A DNA stretch of 64,000 nt from the NCBI GenBank assembly GCA_973895155.1, contig OZ316897.1, positions 21,142,001 through 21,206,000 on the forward strand. Reading direction: 5' to 3'. Below, piece by piece: positions 11,397 to 24,099 of the stretch (position 1 is the first letter of the stretch; every line of letters begins with the position of its first letter). The position numbers and the translations under genes are program-made. Under the pieces are notes generated by a model. That model was not told where the DNA came from. It did no database searches and saw only the letters and a program-made list of their open reading frames with translations. The DNA is from Marsupella aquatica (Eukaryota > Marchantiophyta).

Positions 11397-14300
11397 TCAC
11401 CAATAATCACCACAAGAACACACGCCATCCTTGAAATGGTGAAAGCGATTTGCATCTCTCGCTATAATCTCGCGTCCTGTCACCTCAGAGATAAACTTCG
11501 TTGCTGTATGGCAATCTGGACACACCCGAAGGTTCTTCCTTACACGAATTGGTTCTCCCCGAGGAATGTGCATAAGTCCGTAAGCAATAGCCAACTTCTC
11601 ACTATGCGAACAAAGAGCTAGTTCTTTATCCTCCTCTTTCATATCATGCAATACAAGCCGGGTATCCGGAATGTAGCCTTTAGCCTTCAGTTTTTCAGTC
11701 AATTTATTGAGCTCGATATATATCGCCTTCGCTTCTGGGTGAGATGTATCCCCTACAAGAAACTCATGGATTTTGTTATCAACCTTAATCCAGCTACGCC
11801 CTGGCTCCTTCCGAATACCTCTCTGCTGCATCAGACTGCGCACCAATGAAACCTTCTCCCATTTGCCAGCCGCAGCATAGATGTTGGAGAGAAGCACATA
11901 TGTAGAGGCCTCACTGGGTTCCAACTTGAAAAGCTCTTTTGCCGCGAGTTCGCCCAACCCCACATTACCGTGGGTTCTACAAGCCCCAAGAAAGGCTGTC
12001 CAGGTCACTTCATCTGGTTCAACTGGCATTTCACTAATGAACCGCTTTGCTTCCTCCAAGTGTCCCGCGCGCCCAAGAAGATCAACCATGCAGGTATAAT
12101 GCAGAATATCAGGCTCGATGCCATAATCTTGTGTCATAGCTGAAAAGAGTCTCCGACCGTCCTCAACAAGGCCCCCATGAGAACAAGCTGATAACACTCC
12201 CACAAATGTTGTCCCGCTAGGCTTCACAAGATCCGCAATCATTTTTCTGAAGACTGCCAGGGCTTCATGCCCACATCCATGTTGTGCAAGTCCACCGATC
12301 ATTACATTCCATGAAACCACATCCCGCTTCTCCATTCGGTCAAAAGCAAGTCGGGCGTCATCTATACTGCCACTCTCTGCATACATGTGAACCACTGCCG
12401 ACATCACACGCAAATCTGACTCCAGTCCCGCGTTGGTAGCATGGCCATGAATCTCCTTCACCCACTCCAAAGCGCCGGCACTTGCAGATGCATTCAGGAT
12501 GCTCAGATAAGTGATTGTATCTGGTTGGAGACCTTCTAGTCTCATTTGAAGAAATAGTCGATATGCTTCATGCCCAAATCCATGTTGTGCAAGCCCACCG
12601 ATCATTGCATTCCATGTGACTACACTGCGTTTCTCCATTCTGTCAAAAACTAGTCGGGCGGCATCTAGACTGCCGCTCTCTGCATACATGTGAACCATTG
12701 CAGTGCCCACACGCACATCTGAATCCAGTCCCGCTTTGGTAGCATAGCCGTGAATCTCCTTCACCCACTCCAAAGCCCCCGCACTTGCAGATGCATTCAG
12801 GATGCTCACATAAGTGAATGCATCGGGTTCGAAACCTTCTTGTCTCATTTGGAGAAACAGCCGATATGCTTCATGCCCACATGCATGCTGTGCAAGTGCA
12901 CCGATCATTACATTCCATGTGACTACATCGCGTTTCTCCATTTTGTCAAACACTAGTCGGGCATCATCTATGCTGCCACTCTCTGCATACATGTGAACCA
13001 GTGCATTGCCTACACGCAAATCTGACTCCACTCCCGCTTTGCTAGCCTGGTCATGAACGTCCTTGACCCATTCCAAAGCCCCTTCACTGGCAGATGCATT
13101 CAGGATGCTCGCGTAAGTGAATGCATCTGGTTCTAAACCTTCCCGTCTCATTTGGAGAAACAGTTGATATGCTTCCAAACCATGCCCAAGAGCTGCATAT
13201 GCTCGAATCATAACATTCCACGTAATAACATTTCGATTGGTCAACGCTTCAAAAACTTTCCTTGCCTCGGTGATGCACCCACATTTTGCGTACATCAGTA
13301 GGAGGGCAGTCCCTACACGAACGCCCGATTCAAAGCCGGCATGTCGAATAAGCTCATGAATTTCTTTTCCGCATGTGAGAGCTAATGGACTGCCAAATCC
13401 TTTCAAGATGCTCAGATATGTGATCTCATTAGGCTGCACGCCTTCTTGGCGCATTTGATTGAAAAGCTTTACTGCAGATTCAGGATGATCACTCTTAGCA
13501 TATCCTGCAATCATGTTGTTCCAAGTAATAACACTCTTCTTCTCAAGTTGATCAAAAACTCGGCGTGCATCCAACAATGCCCCACATTTAATATATACAT
13601 TCAGGAGGGTTACCGCCACATATTGATTCTTATCCATTCCACTCTGGATGATGTGGTCTTGCACCTGCTTCGCAACTAAGAGGTCTTTCTGTTTGGAGCA
13701 CATCTGCAGAACTTTAACATATGTGTACGAGTTTGTAGTAATGCCTCGGTGCAGACGATTCTGCAACACAACAACTGCTTGACTCGCGGTCCCCGCGCTA
13801 TGCATGTCGCTACTGCCATTCTGTTGTGCACTGTTTCGAGACCAATCTCCGTGACAATTGGAAAGAGATAAGCATCCGCCTTGACCAATGAAATCGAGCC
13901 CTGCCGCCCTCCATTTTACTGTCCTGAGCAGCTCCTCGGTTGTCAGGTGGTTCCTTCCTAAATTCTCAGTCACCCCTTCTTCACAGATAGCTGAAGATTG
14001 CTCCTCTTCTTGCCTGGATAGAGGTTCCGGCTCTCGAATGTCTTGTACACCGTTCGTTATTAAACATCTGGTCAATTTCGAGTTTATGTCACCTGTTCGT
14101 CCGAGTTGCAGTTTCAAGCTGTCAGTGTTCTGTTGACGTGATTCAATCCCACCAACGACTTTATGTGAAGGGTTCCAATTCTGCTCGATCATCTTTGCCG
14201 CTTCCTTCCACTTGGCAGCACCTGGGTAAGTTTGAGGGGATGGTGCCTCCAGCCGTGCTACATGGTTGTCATGCCCCGTTACACTTCGAAAACCAGCGCA

Positions 14301-14588
14301 GGCCTCAGCTTCCCCATTGTATGCAGGCTGTGCTGATTGAGCTTCCCTACCGTACAACTCGGCAGCCTTCTTCTGAAGCCTCCAATGATCACGAAATGCG
14401 TCGAGCTCGTGCTGCACCCGCTGTAGGCACGGGCTGTAGATTTTTGCCACGTCAGACATCTGCCGGATGACGGGGCCCACAATTCCATATGAACGAGATT
14501 CCAATCTGCCTTGAGTAATTAATTTGAGCCTTGCCTTCACCCATGCTGGAGTAGAGCAGCAAACCACCCAAAGTGCTTTCCTTGTCAT
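11397..14588 (-). CDS. PLS-class PPR protein, DYW type, extended N-terminus
   Basis: This 1063-residue intronless gene is an inverted paralogue of the gene at 2709-5066, in tail-to-tail orientation. Residues about 1-30 align with the start of the paralogue. A stretch of roughly 220 residues (about 30-250), rich in Gln, Glu and Arg and without PPR signatures, is then inserted before the shared segment around G-I-T-T-N-S-Y-T-Y. PPR repeats follow, including near-identical tandem blocks (A-S-A-S-A-G-A-L-E-W-V-K), which suggests repeat amplification. E/E+ and DYW domains come next, with H-S-E-K (His near residue 995), C-P-D-C-H (about 1023-1027) and terminal C-G-D-Y-W, so the deaminase looks intact. 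It is expected to act as an organelle RNA-editing factor. The extra N-terminal segment could be real or an unrecognised intron that happens to be open. Confidence 0.92.
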   Translation of the reverse strand: MTRKALWVVCCSTPAWVKARLKLITQGRLESRSYGIVGPVIRQMSDVAKIYSPCLQRVQHELDAFRDHWRLQKKAAELYGREAQSAQPAYNGEAEACAGFRSVTGHDNHVARLEAPSPQTYPGAAKWKEAAKMIEQNWNPSHKVVGGIESRQQNTDSLKLQLGRTGDINSKLTRCLITNGVQDIREPEPLSRQEEEQSSAICEEGVTENLGRNHLTTEELLRTVKWRAAGLDFIGQGGCLSLSNCHGDWSRNSAQQNGSSDMHSAGTASQAVVVLQNRLHRGITTNSYTYVKVLQMCSKQKDLLVAKQVQDHIIQSGMDKNQYVAVTLLNVYIKCGALLDARRVFDQLEKKSVITWNNMIAGYAKSDHPESAVKLFNQMRQEGVQPNEITYLSILKGFGSPLALTCGKEIHELIRHAGFESGVRVGTALLLMYAKCGCITEARKVFEALTNRNVITWNVMIRAYAALGHGLEAYQLFLQMRREGLEPDAFTYASILNASASEGALEWVKDVHDQASKAGVESDLRVGNALVHMYAESGSIDDARLVFDKMEKRDVVTWNVMIGALAQHACGHEAYRLFLQMRQEGFEPDAFTYVSILNASASAGALEWVKEIHGYATKAGLDSDVRVGTAMVHMYAESGSLDAARLVFDRMEKRSVVTWNAMIGGLAQHGFGHEAYRLFLQMRLEGLQPDTITYLSILNASASAGALEWVKEIHGHATNAGLESDLRVMSAVVHMYAESGSIDDARLAFDRMEKRDVVSWNVMIGGLAQHGCGHEALAVFRKMIADLVKPSGTTFVGVLSACSHGGLVEDGRRLFSAMTQDYGIEPDILHYTCMVDLLGRAGHLEEAKRFISEMPVEPDEVTWTAFLGACRTHGNVGLGELAAKELFKLEPSEASTYVLLSNIYAAAGKWEKVSLVRSLMQQRGIRKEPGRSWIKVDNKIHEFLVGDTSHPEAKAIYIELNKLTEKLKAKGYIPDTRLVLHDMKEEDKELALCSHSEKLAIAYGLMHIPRGEPIRVRKNLRVCPDCHTATKFISEVTGREIIARDANRFHHFKDGVCSCGDYW

Positions 14589-14599
14589 CTTATGATTAA

Positions 14600-17035
14600 A
14601 CTCAGATGTTCAGAGCTTTCTCTGTGAGCACCACAAACACGATCAGATTGACCAGCACAAAATGAAAGCGACTCCACGAGGTGCAATGAATTCTTTTTAT
14701 AATTGTTTCTAAAATCAAGACCATATTTCTACAATCAAACGGTAACAACAAGATAGCAGACCGGTAAGTCCATGATTCTGGGGCAAGGACCCTACCTCCG
14801 TCCAAATATGTATTTTCTTGCCTCCCTTGCTCTGCTGCTACATTTGGTACGGAAAAAGCGCAAATGTGATATAACTCGTTTTCAATTGAGAGTAGCAGCG
14901 ATCTGTCAAGAATGCAATGGTCTAAGAATAAAATACCGAAATAATTGTGAGAGGCACATCTAGGTAGCTAAAAGAATCTATATGCTCGTTCACACTCCAG
15001 TACACTTTGCAGTCCTGGCGGTATGGAAATGCAGGGGAATCATTGTTTGGCAACTCGGTGATCACTGGATCAATGATGCCAGCTTTGGCCATATCCACAT
15101 ATACACCTCAGGGTGTAAAAACCAAATACGATAACAAATGCAATGCTAGGCATCAAGGAGAGTTGACTCTTCCACATCAAACCAAGATAGGGATAACTCC
15201 CCAAAAAATACATTCTCACTAAAGCAAATCCACCTAAATAGGACAGCGTTGAGCTCTCTTCTAAAGGTTTTCCCTTCTTTACTGGGAATTCCGCCTGTGT
15301 GCATTAGGGTGCTTTTCCCAAGGGCAGGGTTGGCACAACTCAAGGTACACCAGAGTTTGTATGACAATTACAAACAAGCATAGTGAACGTCGTATCCTTC
15401 TAAATTTTAGACCAAACACGGCGCTTGAAAGGGGCACAATTAATCCATCGACTTTAATTGCTTAATTAATTCAACAATGCCAGTGCTGCACGGCTCGTTA
15501 TTTTCAGCTGCTGCATCTCGCTAATCATAACAGAACATGAAGAAATCATGTGTAGTAAGAGGTAGAAAAGTCACACACCTCTTGCCTCCTCGTATCCAAT
15601 CTCTATGCTCTTCCGCTCCAGAAGCTTGCCCACCACAACTGCTCCTTCCACTCCAGCATTTTGTGCTACAATGTACGCAGGTATCTGTCCAAATATATTT
15701 TAACAAGTGTACCAATTCAGCAGTGAGCTATTCGGACTATTCGGACAGGAGGGTCCGTAGTGCACATAGATACTGGGGCAACCCATTTTCCAATGACACT
15801 GTTGAACGAATCGATCACCTACACACACATGAGCTCGATGTCACCCACGGCAAAGCCAAAGGGTCTTGCTTGAAACACTACCTTACGACGTTTAAAATCA
15901 TTCTTTTCTGCCCCGGGTGAATCTTCAGAGCCCTCAACATATTCGAGAGTCACGCCTACCACGATTACCGCTTCATTAGGGGCACCCCATACTCACTTGT
16001 TGAAGAGCAAATCTTCTGCAAGATGAAGTGGGCCGAGGAAGGAGTCAGCAAATTATGTTGGAGGATCGGATACTCTAGCTATAAAACAAATTTTCCAGGT
16101 GATCGGTAAACCAACGAACCTTCAAAAACACATCCTAAACTATCCCCATATTGTCACCTATCCTCACTGCCTTATAGAAAGGCAGCGATTTCTCCGTGCA
16201 TTATTTGGTGCACAGTGTGACACGAGGGGAAGAAATAATGAAGCAGCTAAATATGTTTCCGAAGGCCTAACTCTACTGTAAATCCAAGCTCGGAATTCGC
16301 AAATAATATCAAAGCTCCCAGTTAGCAAATCCATCTTATTCCACTACGTACCGTGACCGAAATCTCATGCCCTAAAACGATGCCCGGCATCTCCCATGCA
16401 CTACTGTGCCCCAAACTACATATCCCGGCTCATACACAAACCTCAGGAAAAGATAAATCCGGGACCTGATCACCTCTTCCGCTTACTAAGACCGTGTGGC
16501 AGCAGGGATTCCAAAGACGAAAACAAAAGACAATGCACTAAGAGATGGGGCGAATAATAGGCTGACAGCCAAAAGAATAGTCGAGCAAAAGAAGAAAACC
16601 CACCTTGCAGCACTCACAGAATGCTGTCGCCGGCTCTGCATTGTAGCTGCCAGCTGACTGCTGTCGCCGGTTCTGCATTGTAGCTGCCCGCTGACTGTTG
16701 TATCATGTATTGCGCATGAAGCACTACTGCAAAACTGCAAAACCAGGAACAACTTATCTTGGCCGACAGGCTGAATGACGTACAAGACTTGGTATATCCC
16801 AACTTTGTGAAGCTCTCGTTTTATTCTCACGCCCTCACACAGCTCAACTATTGAAGGGCCACGCCGCAGAACCCTCAACCTTTCCATAGCAATTGAAGCT
16901 CGCAGTCTAAGCTTCAATCTACTGTACGTACTCAGGGAAAGGTTGGGAAGCGAGCAAGGGCGACCCTGTTGAAAATTCAGCGACCATCAGGCTCCACACC
17001 TCCTTTCTCGCCCCCCATGTCGGCCTCTTCCAAAC
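14600..17035 (-). repeat. Upstream arm of PPR duplication, copy 2
   Basis: The part at 16110-17035 is an inverted, diverged copy of 965-1800. The part at 14600-15005 matches the DNA upstream of the truncated PPR relic (9775-10305) and, weakly, 2490-2708. The stretch between, about 15010-16100, lacks an obvious partner and any supported gene. A 46-bp direct repeat of tagctgcc/ctgtcgccggttctgcattg type lies at about 16620-16700. Confidence 0.65.
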
Positions 17036-17254
17036 GGTCCCCTCTATCTTACTAGTAAAGCGGGTTTGCTCTTTCAAAGGCTACTGTGTAGACTGAAGCC
17101 GAAGGTGTTTATGTTACGAGGAAACAGTAGATTTGGCTAGCGAGGCTAATTCCCTACTGCCAGCGAACGGCTCTTGTGTAAACCGAAGTCGAAATCCATT
17201 AAACAGCATTCTCCTTTATTGGAGAACTAAATACCACTCTCCTTCATTGAACAA

Positions 17255-17700
17255 GCCTGATTTTTTGATTTTTTGATTTTTTCAAGGACCGGAGGGCCAG
17301 TAACTTTATTACAAGGAGAAAAAACCACAATACCCGTCTGAAAGGAGGAGACAGGGAAAGGAGAAACAAAAAAATAAGGGCTACTAGAAAGAGGAGCACA
17401 CCCAGAGAAGAGAACCAATACCAGCCACACCCAACCAGATGGCCAAAGAGAGGGGGCACATCAGAGAAAGGAGGGGGGGGGGGGGCCGGGAGAGAGACCA
17501 ATGCCTAACACTATCTAATAGATCGAAGCGACAAGGAATGGAAAAGGACCTAGACAACCTAAACCTGCAAACCAGACCTGGGAGACCAGCATGAATCAGA
17601 ACAGGGAAAGCGCCATCCCTCCTACCACCGGCTGATAAACCATGGCTTAACCCAATTAATCGCACCGCCACTGCCTTCAATCCCCAATTAGCCGACCCAT
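17255..17700 (-). mobile_element. LINE-type retroelement 3' end with simple-repeat tail
   Basis: Read on the minus strand, a C/T-rich stretch with a long C run is followed by a poly-pyrimidine segment, a TAATAAAG signal and a short direct tail of GATTTTTT-type units (three copies at 17262-17284). This is how many plant non-LTR elements end. No reverse transcriptase or endonuclease motif is left, so the copy is strongly 5'-truncated. I could not find flanking target-site duplications, which keeps confidence moderate. Confidence 0.45.
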
Positions 17701-17984
17701 CCAGTTGGATGTGAGACAGAACGATGCAGAATCACCCAACACCCATCCGTAAATTAAATGTCACCGTTGCAACAAGTCTGATGCCTTTGCACTCAACAAT
17801 CAAGGCATGTTAGGTGAAAAAAGTTGTCAAGGAGAGGAATTGAGGAAAAGACGTTGAGAAGAAGTAAAGAAATACACGTGAGACAAGGATTACAGCCATA
17901 ACATTGTGGCAATGTTATGAGGTGTTATGAGGTGTGCAAGTTTAGTGTAAAAATAATAATAAAATAATAAAATAAATGCTCCCA

Positions 17985-18300
17985 ATGGTCACACTGAAAT
18001 ACAAATGTGAGGTTATGTGTTGATAGCCCAATGCTCATGCATTGCAAGACAACCTTGTGGTCATTACAACCATGTGGTGTTGTCAGCACGTCTTGATAGC
18101 ACAACAATACCCATGCGTTGCAAAGGAGATGTTGTGGAGGAAGTCATTGAGGAAGAGACGTGTCATGGAGGCAAGGTGAACTTTTCAACCCTAAGTCCAT
18201 GCATTTGCACAATTATCGTTGTGGTCATTACAGCCATGTGGTGTTATCACCATGTCTTTATAGCGCAACAATTCTGGTGCGTTTCCCAAGGCCTCTAACC
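17985..18300. repeat. Two-unit diverged direct repeat
   Basis: A unit with the landmarks ttgtggtcattaca, ccatgtggtgtt and gcacaacaat occurs at about 18020-18125 and again at about 18180-18290 with substitutions. Similar phrasing recurs in other spacers of this window (about 40190-40430), so it may be a small dispersed repeat. Confidence 0.5.
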
Positions 18301-21300
18301 CCCAAAGCTACCATCAACCGACCATATACCACTGGTTTACGGTTGCTTGATGGCCCTTTAGCAGCTATCCAACTTGGAAATGCAGCTTATCCCTTCTTTC
18401 CACACATGCCAAACCAATTCTTTCACTAGGCTTGTGAACCATGTTATGCCGAGACCACCTCAATTCTCTTTGACTTTATCACGTATATTTGTATTCCGCC
18501 CCTGGAATGTACCCATGCAGCTTAATTGCTTAAGCCGGCTGAGGGTCTTTCTCAAACTTACTCAACCCACTCTTCATTGACAAAACACTCTCAATGTCTC
18601 ACATTCTCTCAGAGTTGGGTGTGGCAGTCTCCAATCAAGGCAATGCGATTTGTACTTTGCTCAGCAGTTGCACTCCTATTGACTTCAATCGATCAAGCAA
18701 CAAATATCAACAACACGCAGCTCTAGATCTATTGGCAAGATTTTGCGAACTAGGCCAAGAAAGGCCAACTCAATTCAAACGATTGCACGAAGATCCAGGA
18801 AAACTTGTGGTTTACTGATACCCCGCGGTCTAGATTTAGCTGAGTCAGAGCTTTTGTGATCACAAAGAGACTGATTACACTAAAGACTTGACTAAGAAAC
18901 GTGGTTCGACCTGCTTCTCACTAAGCTGCCTTATTTCCTCTGGCCAATCTCCTCCAGGTAGTTGCCTTTCCTGAATTTCATTCCGACTTTCCCACTCTCT
19001 TAGTTTCTCTTGAAGCTTTGCCTTGGCATTCTTCATTCTGTCAAACTCTCGGGGTGTCATATCTGGTGGCAGAGACTATGGGCTGATCTGTTCCTCTGGC
19101 CTATCTGTCAGACCCTTGCTTCTGAGCTAATAAGCTTTATTGTACTAAAAGCTTGCACTTGATAGCTCTTTATCACCAGGAACTACAGGAGGGACGCTCC
19201 ATAAGAAGGAACTACCTCTATTTCCATTAAGCCTTTGCTTCTCCTTGAGACTCTGCAAATGTACTTGGTTTCCGTCACCATAAATGAGTATTCTTTGGTT
19301 TCCACAGTTGGAAATGTCCTCCTACCCGACAAGACAACTAATCTAGGTCTCCCAAAGAGAAGACTTCTGGACTAACAAAGATTATATAAGCAACATGCTA
19401 GATCATAAGGGCCTCAAGATTTTATATGAGTGCACATCAACAATTTCTTTCCCAAAAATGTGCTGAAATTTCATAAGAATTTCAAAGGAAGTACATGGGT
19501 AGGTTGTCCCTACCTACTTGCTACACTTTAGCTTCTTCAACTCATACTACTTAACACTATGGTCCTTTCAAGCCTCAAAGCATACACTTGAGTTCTAGTA
19601 CCCCTAGAACATCTACCTTAGTTCCCCTAAGGACTCTTAGTGCTACTCCTTGACTCTCCATACTTGGACCCACACAAAGTAACTCACACCAACTAAGTAC
19701 TCCTTGCTTGGCTCCAACTAATCACAAAGTCCAAAACCACCCCAAAAGCCAGCAAGTGACTCACCACTAAGAAGGGACCAGTCCACCTTTCAAGGGGGTC
19801 AAAGATCATTACTTATCCTCCTAACTATCTCACTAACTCACTTGTTTGTCTTACCTAACTAATGAGCTAGTTGGTGATCTTTTCAAAGCCTAAATCAACT
19901 CCTTGATTTCAGCCCTTCATTCAAGTCCACCTCACCTCCTGACTTGGTTGTCCTATCCCTCCAAATCACGGACTAAGTCAGCCTCCAAAATACAGTCATT
20001 CCTATCTACAAAATAGCTCTAAAATAGTAGAGGGATCAACTTCCAATGATCCTCCAAGTTACTCCAAAGTCCCTATGTAACTCAGGTCCTTAAGTACCCT
20101 CCATGTTGGCTTTAAGGACTCCACTCCTTAACCTCCTTATTCCTGGACTCCAGAATGAGCCTAGGTCCCCTTGACATAAAGGAGCCATTCTCCAGGCCTC
20201 ACCCATACGATTAGGCTTCTCCTCAAAGTAGGAGTAATTTGGGCCCTCTCCTTACTAGTAAGATTTTGTGAAATACAATGCTCTTCTTTGTAAAGCCGCA
20301 AATATACCCTGGTGAAGGCCCTTAGCGAAGCACTCTTCCCCAATTTTGACACCTTGGAGCGAGCCAACAACTAGGCAAGCCATACATCGGCATCCGGGTG
20401 CTCCCTTCCATGTGGTTCCATAACTCAAACTTAGTACGGTGGATAAGCGTCCCAAAACACTGTCGTGGTAACTCCCTTTGATCCACCATTTGCTTGACAG
20501 GAAGCACTTGATGAACTCCTGTTCACCAAAACTCAAGGTAGCTCTGTAGGCACTGTTGTTAGCTTTCCAACCCAACTGAAAGCACTCTGATTAACTCAAA
20601 ACCAACCAAGATATTCAAGGCTCCGTGTAACTCAGCTAGTAGTGAGGCCCCTTCATCCCAAGTTTAGGTAACCCCAGACTTGGTCAGTAGGAACGTAGTT
20701 CGGGGTGCTAGCAACCTGGTAGTGGAAAATGGTACTTTTGTGGGAATCAATTGTGAGTGGAAAAGACCAAAACACTTGTGAGGAAAAATACAAAGGAGAA
20801 ACTATGAGTTCTATTGGAATCAAAGGAAGCAAGCTACCTGACTAAATGAAGATTGCAATGGCATGAAGTGAAGCGATGGGAGAGAATAAAAAACCAAAGA
20901 AAACACAAGGATCAGAACGATGGGAGCTCATTTTTGTGGATCTATACTTTGTTGCCAAGCCTGAACAAGTCGCCCTCCCCTTCCTAGTATTGAGTCCAAA
21001 TGATAGCTCTTCATTATTTAGCTTATCTCCCTTCCATGTGTTCATCTCTCTATTGTCGGTTGACCTTTTACATTCAATTCGTGAGTTCAAAGAGTAGCCA
21101 TTCTAATTTCAAAAATATCTCTATGGACTTGATACTAATCCTGCATTCAATTCCTGAAGTTAAGGGACGCCACTTTGCTAATTTTGGATAATTTGTCTCC
21201 CTTTCATTCTTAGTTGAAGTCTGCCACCGCTCAGATTTCTTGTCAATCCATCTGGCTGAATAAATTGCCTTCTAGCTATCCACGGCTGCCACCTCAAAGT

Positions 21301-22600
21301 TCCCCTATAGAAGGTGTAGGTTGATTTCGCCTGAAGAGCTGTTAGCGGTCGATGACTTCTCCTTTCTGTAAAATACTCTCTTTGATTCAGAAATTGCAAT
21401 CTTCTCTATTAATTTCCCTTCTAGCCTTTGCCTTCCCTTGGATCTCCTCCTTTAATTTGTGCTCCATAATTCCTCTTCTAGTTCAGGTCTTCTGATTCTC
21501 CTTGAGCCCAACATTCCAGACTATTCTTCAGACTTGATTTGGTGGAGTATTGGCTCTCCATTCAGCTGCAACGTTGAGCTCCATTCTCCCATTCAATTTC
21601 ACTTTGATTTTGCTCTATTGAATTATGGGCTTGACACCTGGCCCCTAGCTAGCTCTTTTACATTGTAACCCTACCCTTTACAGATGTGAATGAATCCACC
21701 ACGTTTCTCTACGCAGCTGAATTACCCCTTTGTATGCACAAAGAACATTCCTCCCTTCAAGTCTCCTTTAGGTGCTACTTATGGCATTTAAAATTAGTCA
21801 TCTTTGCCTATAGCTCAAAACTCACTCATAAGTAAAAAACTATTATGAACATACTCCTGACTTTCCTAGCCCTAGGGCTTCCTAAAATAATTCTTCGAAT
21901 TGATATATATATATAACTAAACTTGGCTTTTCTATGATTGTTCAAAGTCTGCAATCCGTCATACTTCATAGCTACTATTACATAATTAGGACCACTCCCA
22001 AAAAGTATCTATAAGCCCAAAACTAGGTTTAGTAATTCTAAGGGATAGTGTTAGATATAGTAACACCATGGCTAGCCTTCAAAATACATTTCTTGCTCTC
22101 TGGCTATTTCCCTAGGTCCCGCAACTTGGCTATTTTAAGTTTTGTCCTACTATAAATAGCTTCTAATTGAACGGTCGAAATGACTTGCACTTTTACAAGG
22201 GTTCTCTAAGGCCTGCCTAGAACCTTCAGAAAAAAATCTCAGCCTAAATTAATTACAAACTCTAAGGATCCAATCTCCTATCTAATCCGCTAATCCACTC
22301 TTACGTTAACCGTGGTTTAAACAATGAAACTGTCTTACTCTGCTTTACTCAAGAGAGTTTACTTCAGTTTCACTTCTACTTCTCACTCATTTACAGGCTA
22401 TAATATGCTTACTTAGAACAAAAAAGAAAAAATCTAACCTAAAACTAATTTAACCCACTAATTGGGCTACTCACACTATCATAAGAAACCGATGGAAGTC
22501 TTCTATGAAATCCACCCAATGTCCTAACACTTGGCACTGGCCTCTCCCCATGATTGACGTAATCCTTGTCATATAGTCCTCCACATTAACTTGACTCATT
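18300..22600. other. Gene-poor spacer
   Basis: No supported gene. On the minus strand at 18875-19060 a Lys/Glu-rich open piece (T-P-R-E-F-D-R-M-K-N-A-K) predicts a coiled coil. It resembles the charged segments of the relic at 22700-24073 and may be another fragment of the same family. The rest is AT-rich with short frames only. Confidence 0.4.
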
Positions 22601-22699
22601 GGTATGTTGGCTGTCTCCATTGCAAAGCCCCCAATCTCATATTCTTAGTATTGCATTGGTGCATCAGGCTGACTCTCCACCTCAGGTTATCCTGCTTGA

Positions 22700-24073
22700 G
22701 CTAGGCCAGAAACCCGAGGTGCCGGCCTTTCACGGCTTTGGCTTCGGCTTCCATCTTTCAATTCCAAATCTATCTGCTCATCCCGTTTCTTTCTCTCCTC
22801 TGCAATTATCTTTCTCTCCACCAAGGCAATGCTAGCATATCCATGGATTATTCCGAGTAGGCCGTCGCAATGGATTCCTCACCACATCCAATGTCACTAC
22901 CTCCGGCTCCTTGGGTGGGGGAATCACCCATTCTTGTACTGAGGGTTTCTTCCCTCTTCTTCTTGTTTGCAAAGGTTCCTCCTCTTCCTCCTCCTCTATG
23001 ACTGCCACTGTAATCAGCATCCGCTCCTGTAGAGGTAACATGGATGCAAATGACTAACTTCTGGCATAGCAATAGAGTAATTGTAAATGGTACTCTAGTC
23101 TCAATACCACACCCTCCCCTATGCTCTGCTTTTTGTTCAATGCCTTCTTCAACTGCATTAGAAGATAACCATTGTAATCACGGCTTGAGTCGACATTTTC
23201 CACTAGAAACACCTGGGCCTTGCCGATCTCTGCTCCCGACAACGTATAGTGTAAAGTAACCCTTAGGAAATCAATCAGTTGGCCAATGTGTGGATTAGTG
23301 CACTGATTCCTAAAAACCCATTCTTAGTGGAGGCCCCAGAAACGATCTAAACTAGTTACTTGGTAACGTCTTCCTATGCTCTACTTTGGTCTTCTTCCCT
23401 TCGGGTAGAGCAAAGACAACCTTGATCAATGCTGGTGATAGTTCCAACACCTTCCCATATAGCAGCGTTGTGTTGGAAGAAGCCTCCTAGCATCCAACAA
23501 AGTCTAACAGATCTTTGTCTGGAATGTCTACTAACCTCCAAGGCAATCTGACAAATTCCTCCAATCAAGTGTTATCCATGTATCCAAAATACTTATTATC
23601 TTGGATGGCACTGAAGCCATCATCCTCATCCCTTGCAAACTGTAGTTGTAAATTGGCAGGTAACCTGTTTACCCATCCTACCATAAACTTGTCCTCAGTT
23701 CCCCTATCCCAAACTGGCACAGCCTCAATTTTGGCTGGCCTCTTCGACCTGGTCCGTTTAGCTGGTGTGGCTGATGCTGAACTACCCTTGCGGTTCATGT
23801 CTTCCGTAGCTGAGCTTTCTCCCAAAATGGTTTCCCTAGTCCAAGCCAAAGTGTGACCTTTTGATTCCCACAATGGCTGTCCTATGTTCTTTATTGCTTC
23901 CCAAATCCTAACAACGCGGTTTTCCTAGTGATTAGCAATTTGTCGAGCTCAGCACTTGTTGGTATCCACAAAAATTTCTCTAATACCTCCTCAACTCCCA
24001 CAAATGCTATCTTATGAATCCCCCACAATCGCACAAGCTTCGCTCGTTCTCTAGCTGCTTGTTCAGGTTTCAT
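22700..24073 (-). pseudogene. Decayed gag-like or repeat-family protein gene
   Basis: Protein-like pieces lie in order on the minus strand but in changing frames. They are: a segment with L-W-G-I-H-K-I-A-F-V-G-V (23891-24073); after a frameshift, W-E-A-I-K-N-I-G-Q-P-L-W and a basic stretch T-R-S-K-R-P-A-K (23565-23910); then L-P-W-R-L-V-D-I-P-D-K-D-L and A-L-P-E-G-K-K-T-K-V-E around 23390-23570 with an internal stop; then Glu/Lys-rich tails near 22700-23040. The multi-fragment layout and the basic and acidic low-complexity parts fit a retroelement gag or another repeat-borne gene, but I do not recognise the family. Several stops and shifts make it non-functional as it stands. Confidence 0.45.
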
Positions 24074-24099
24074 GTCTTTGTAAGTGGTATGAGCTGTCG

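Noticed and set aside
17244-17680. Proline- and leucine-rich frames
   Set aside because: They are produced by a C run and pyrimidine-rich DNA at the LINE 3' end.
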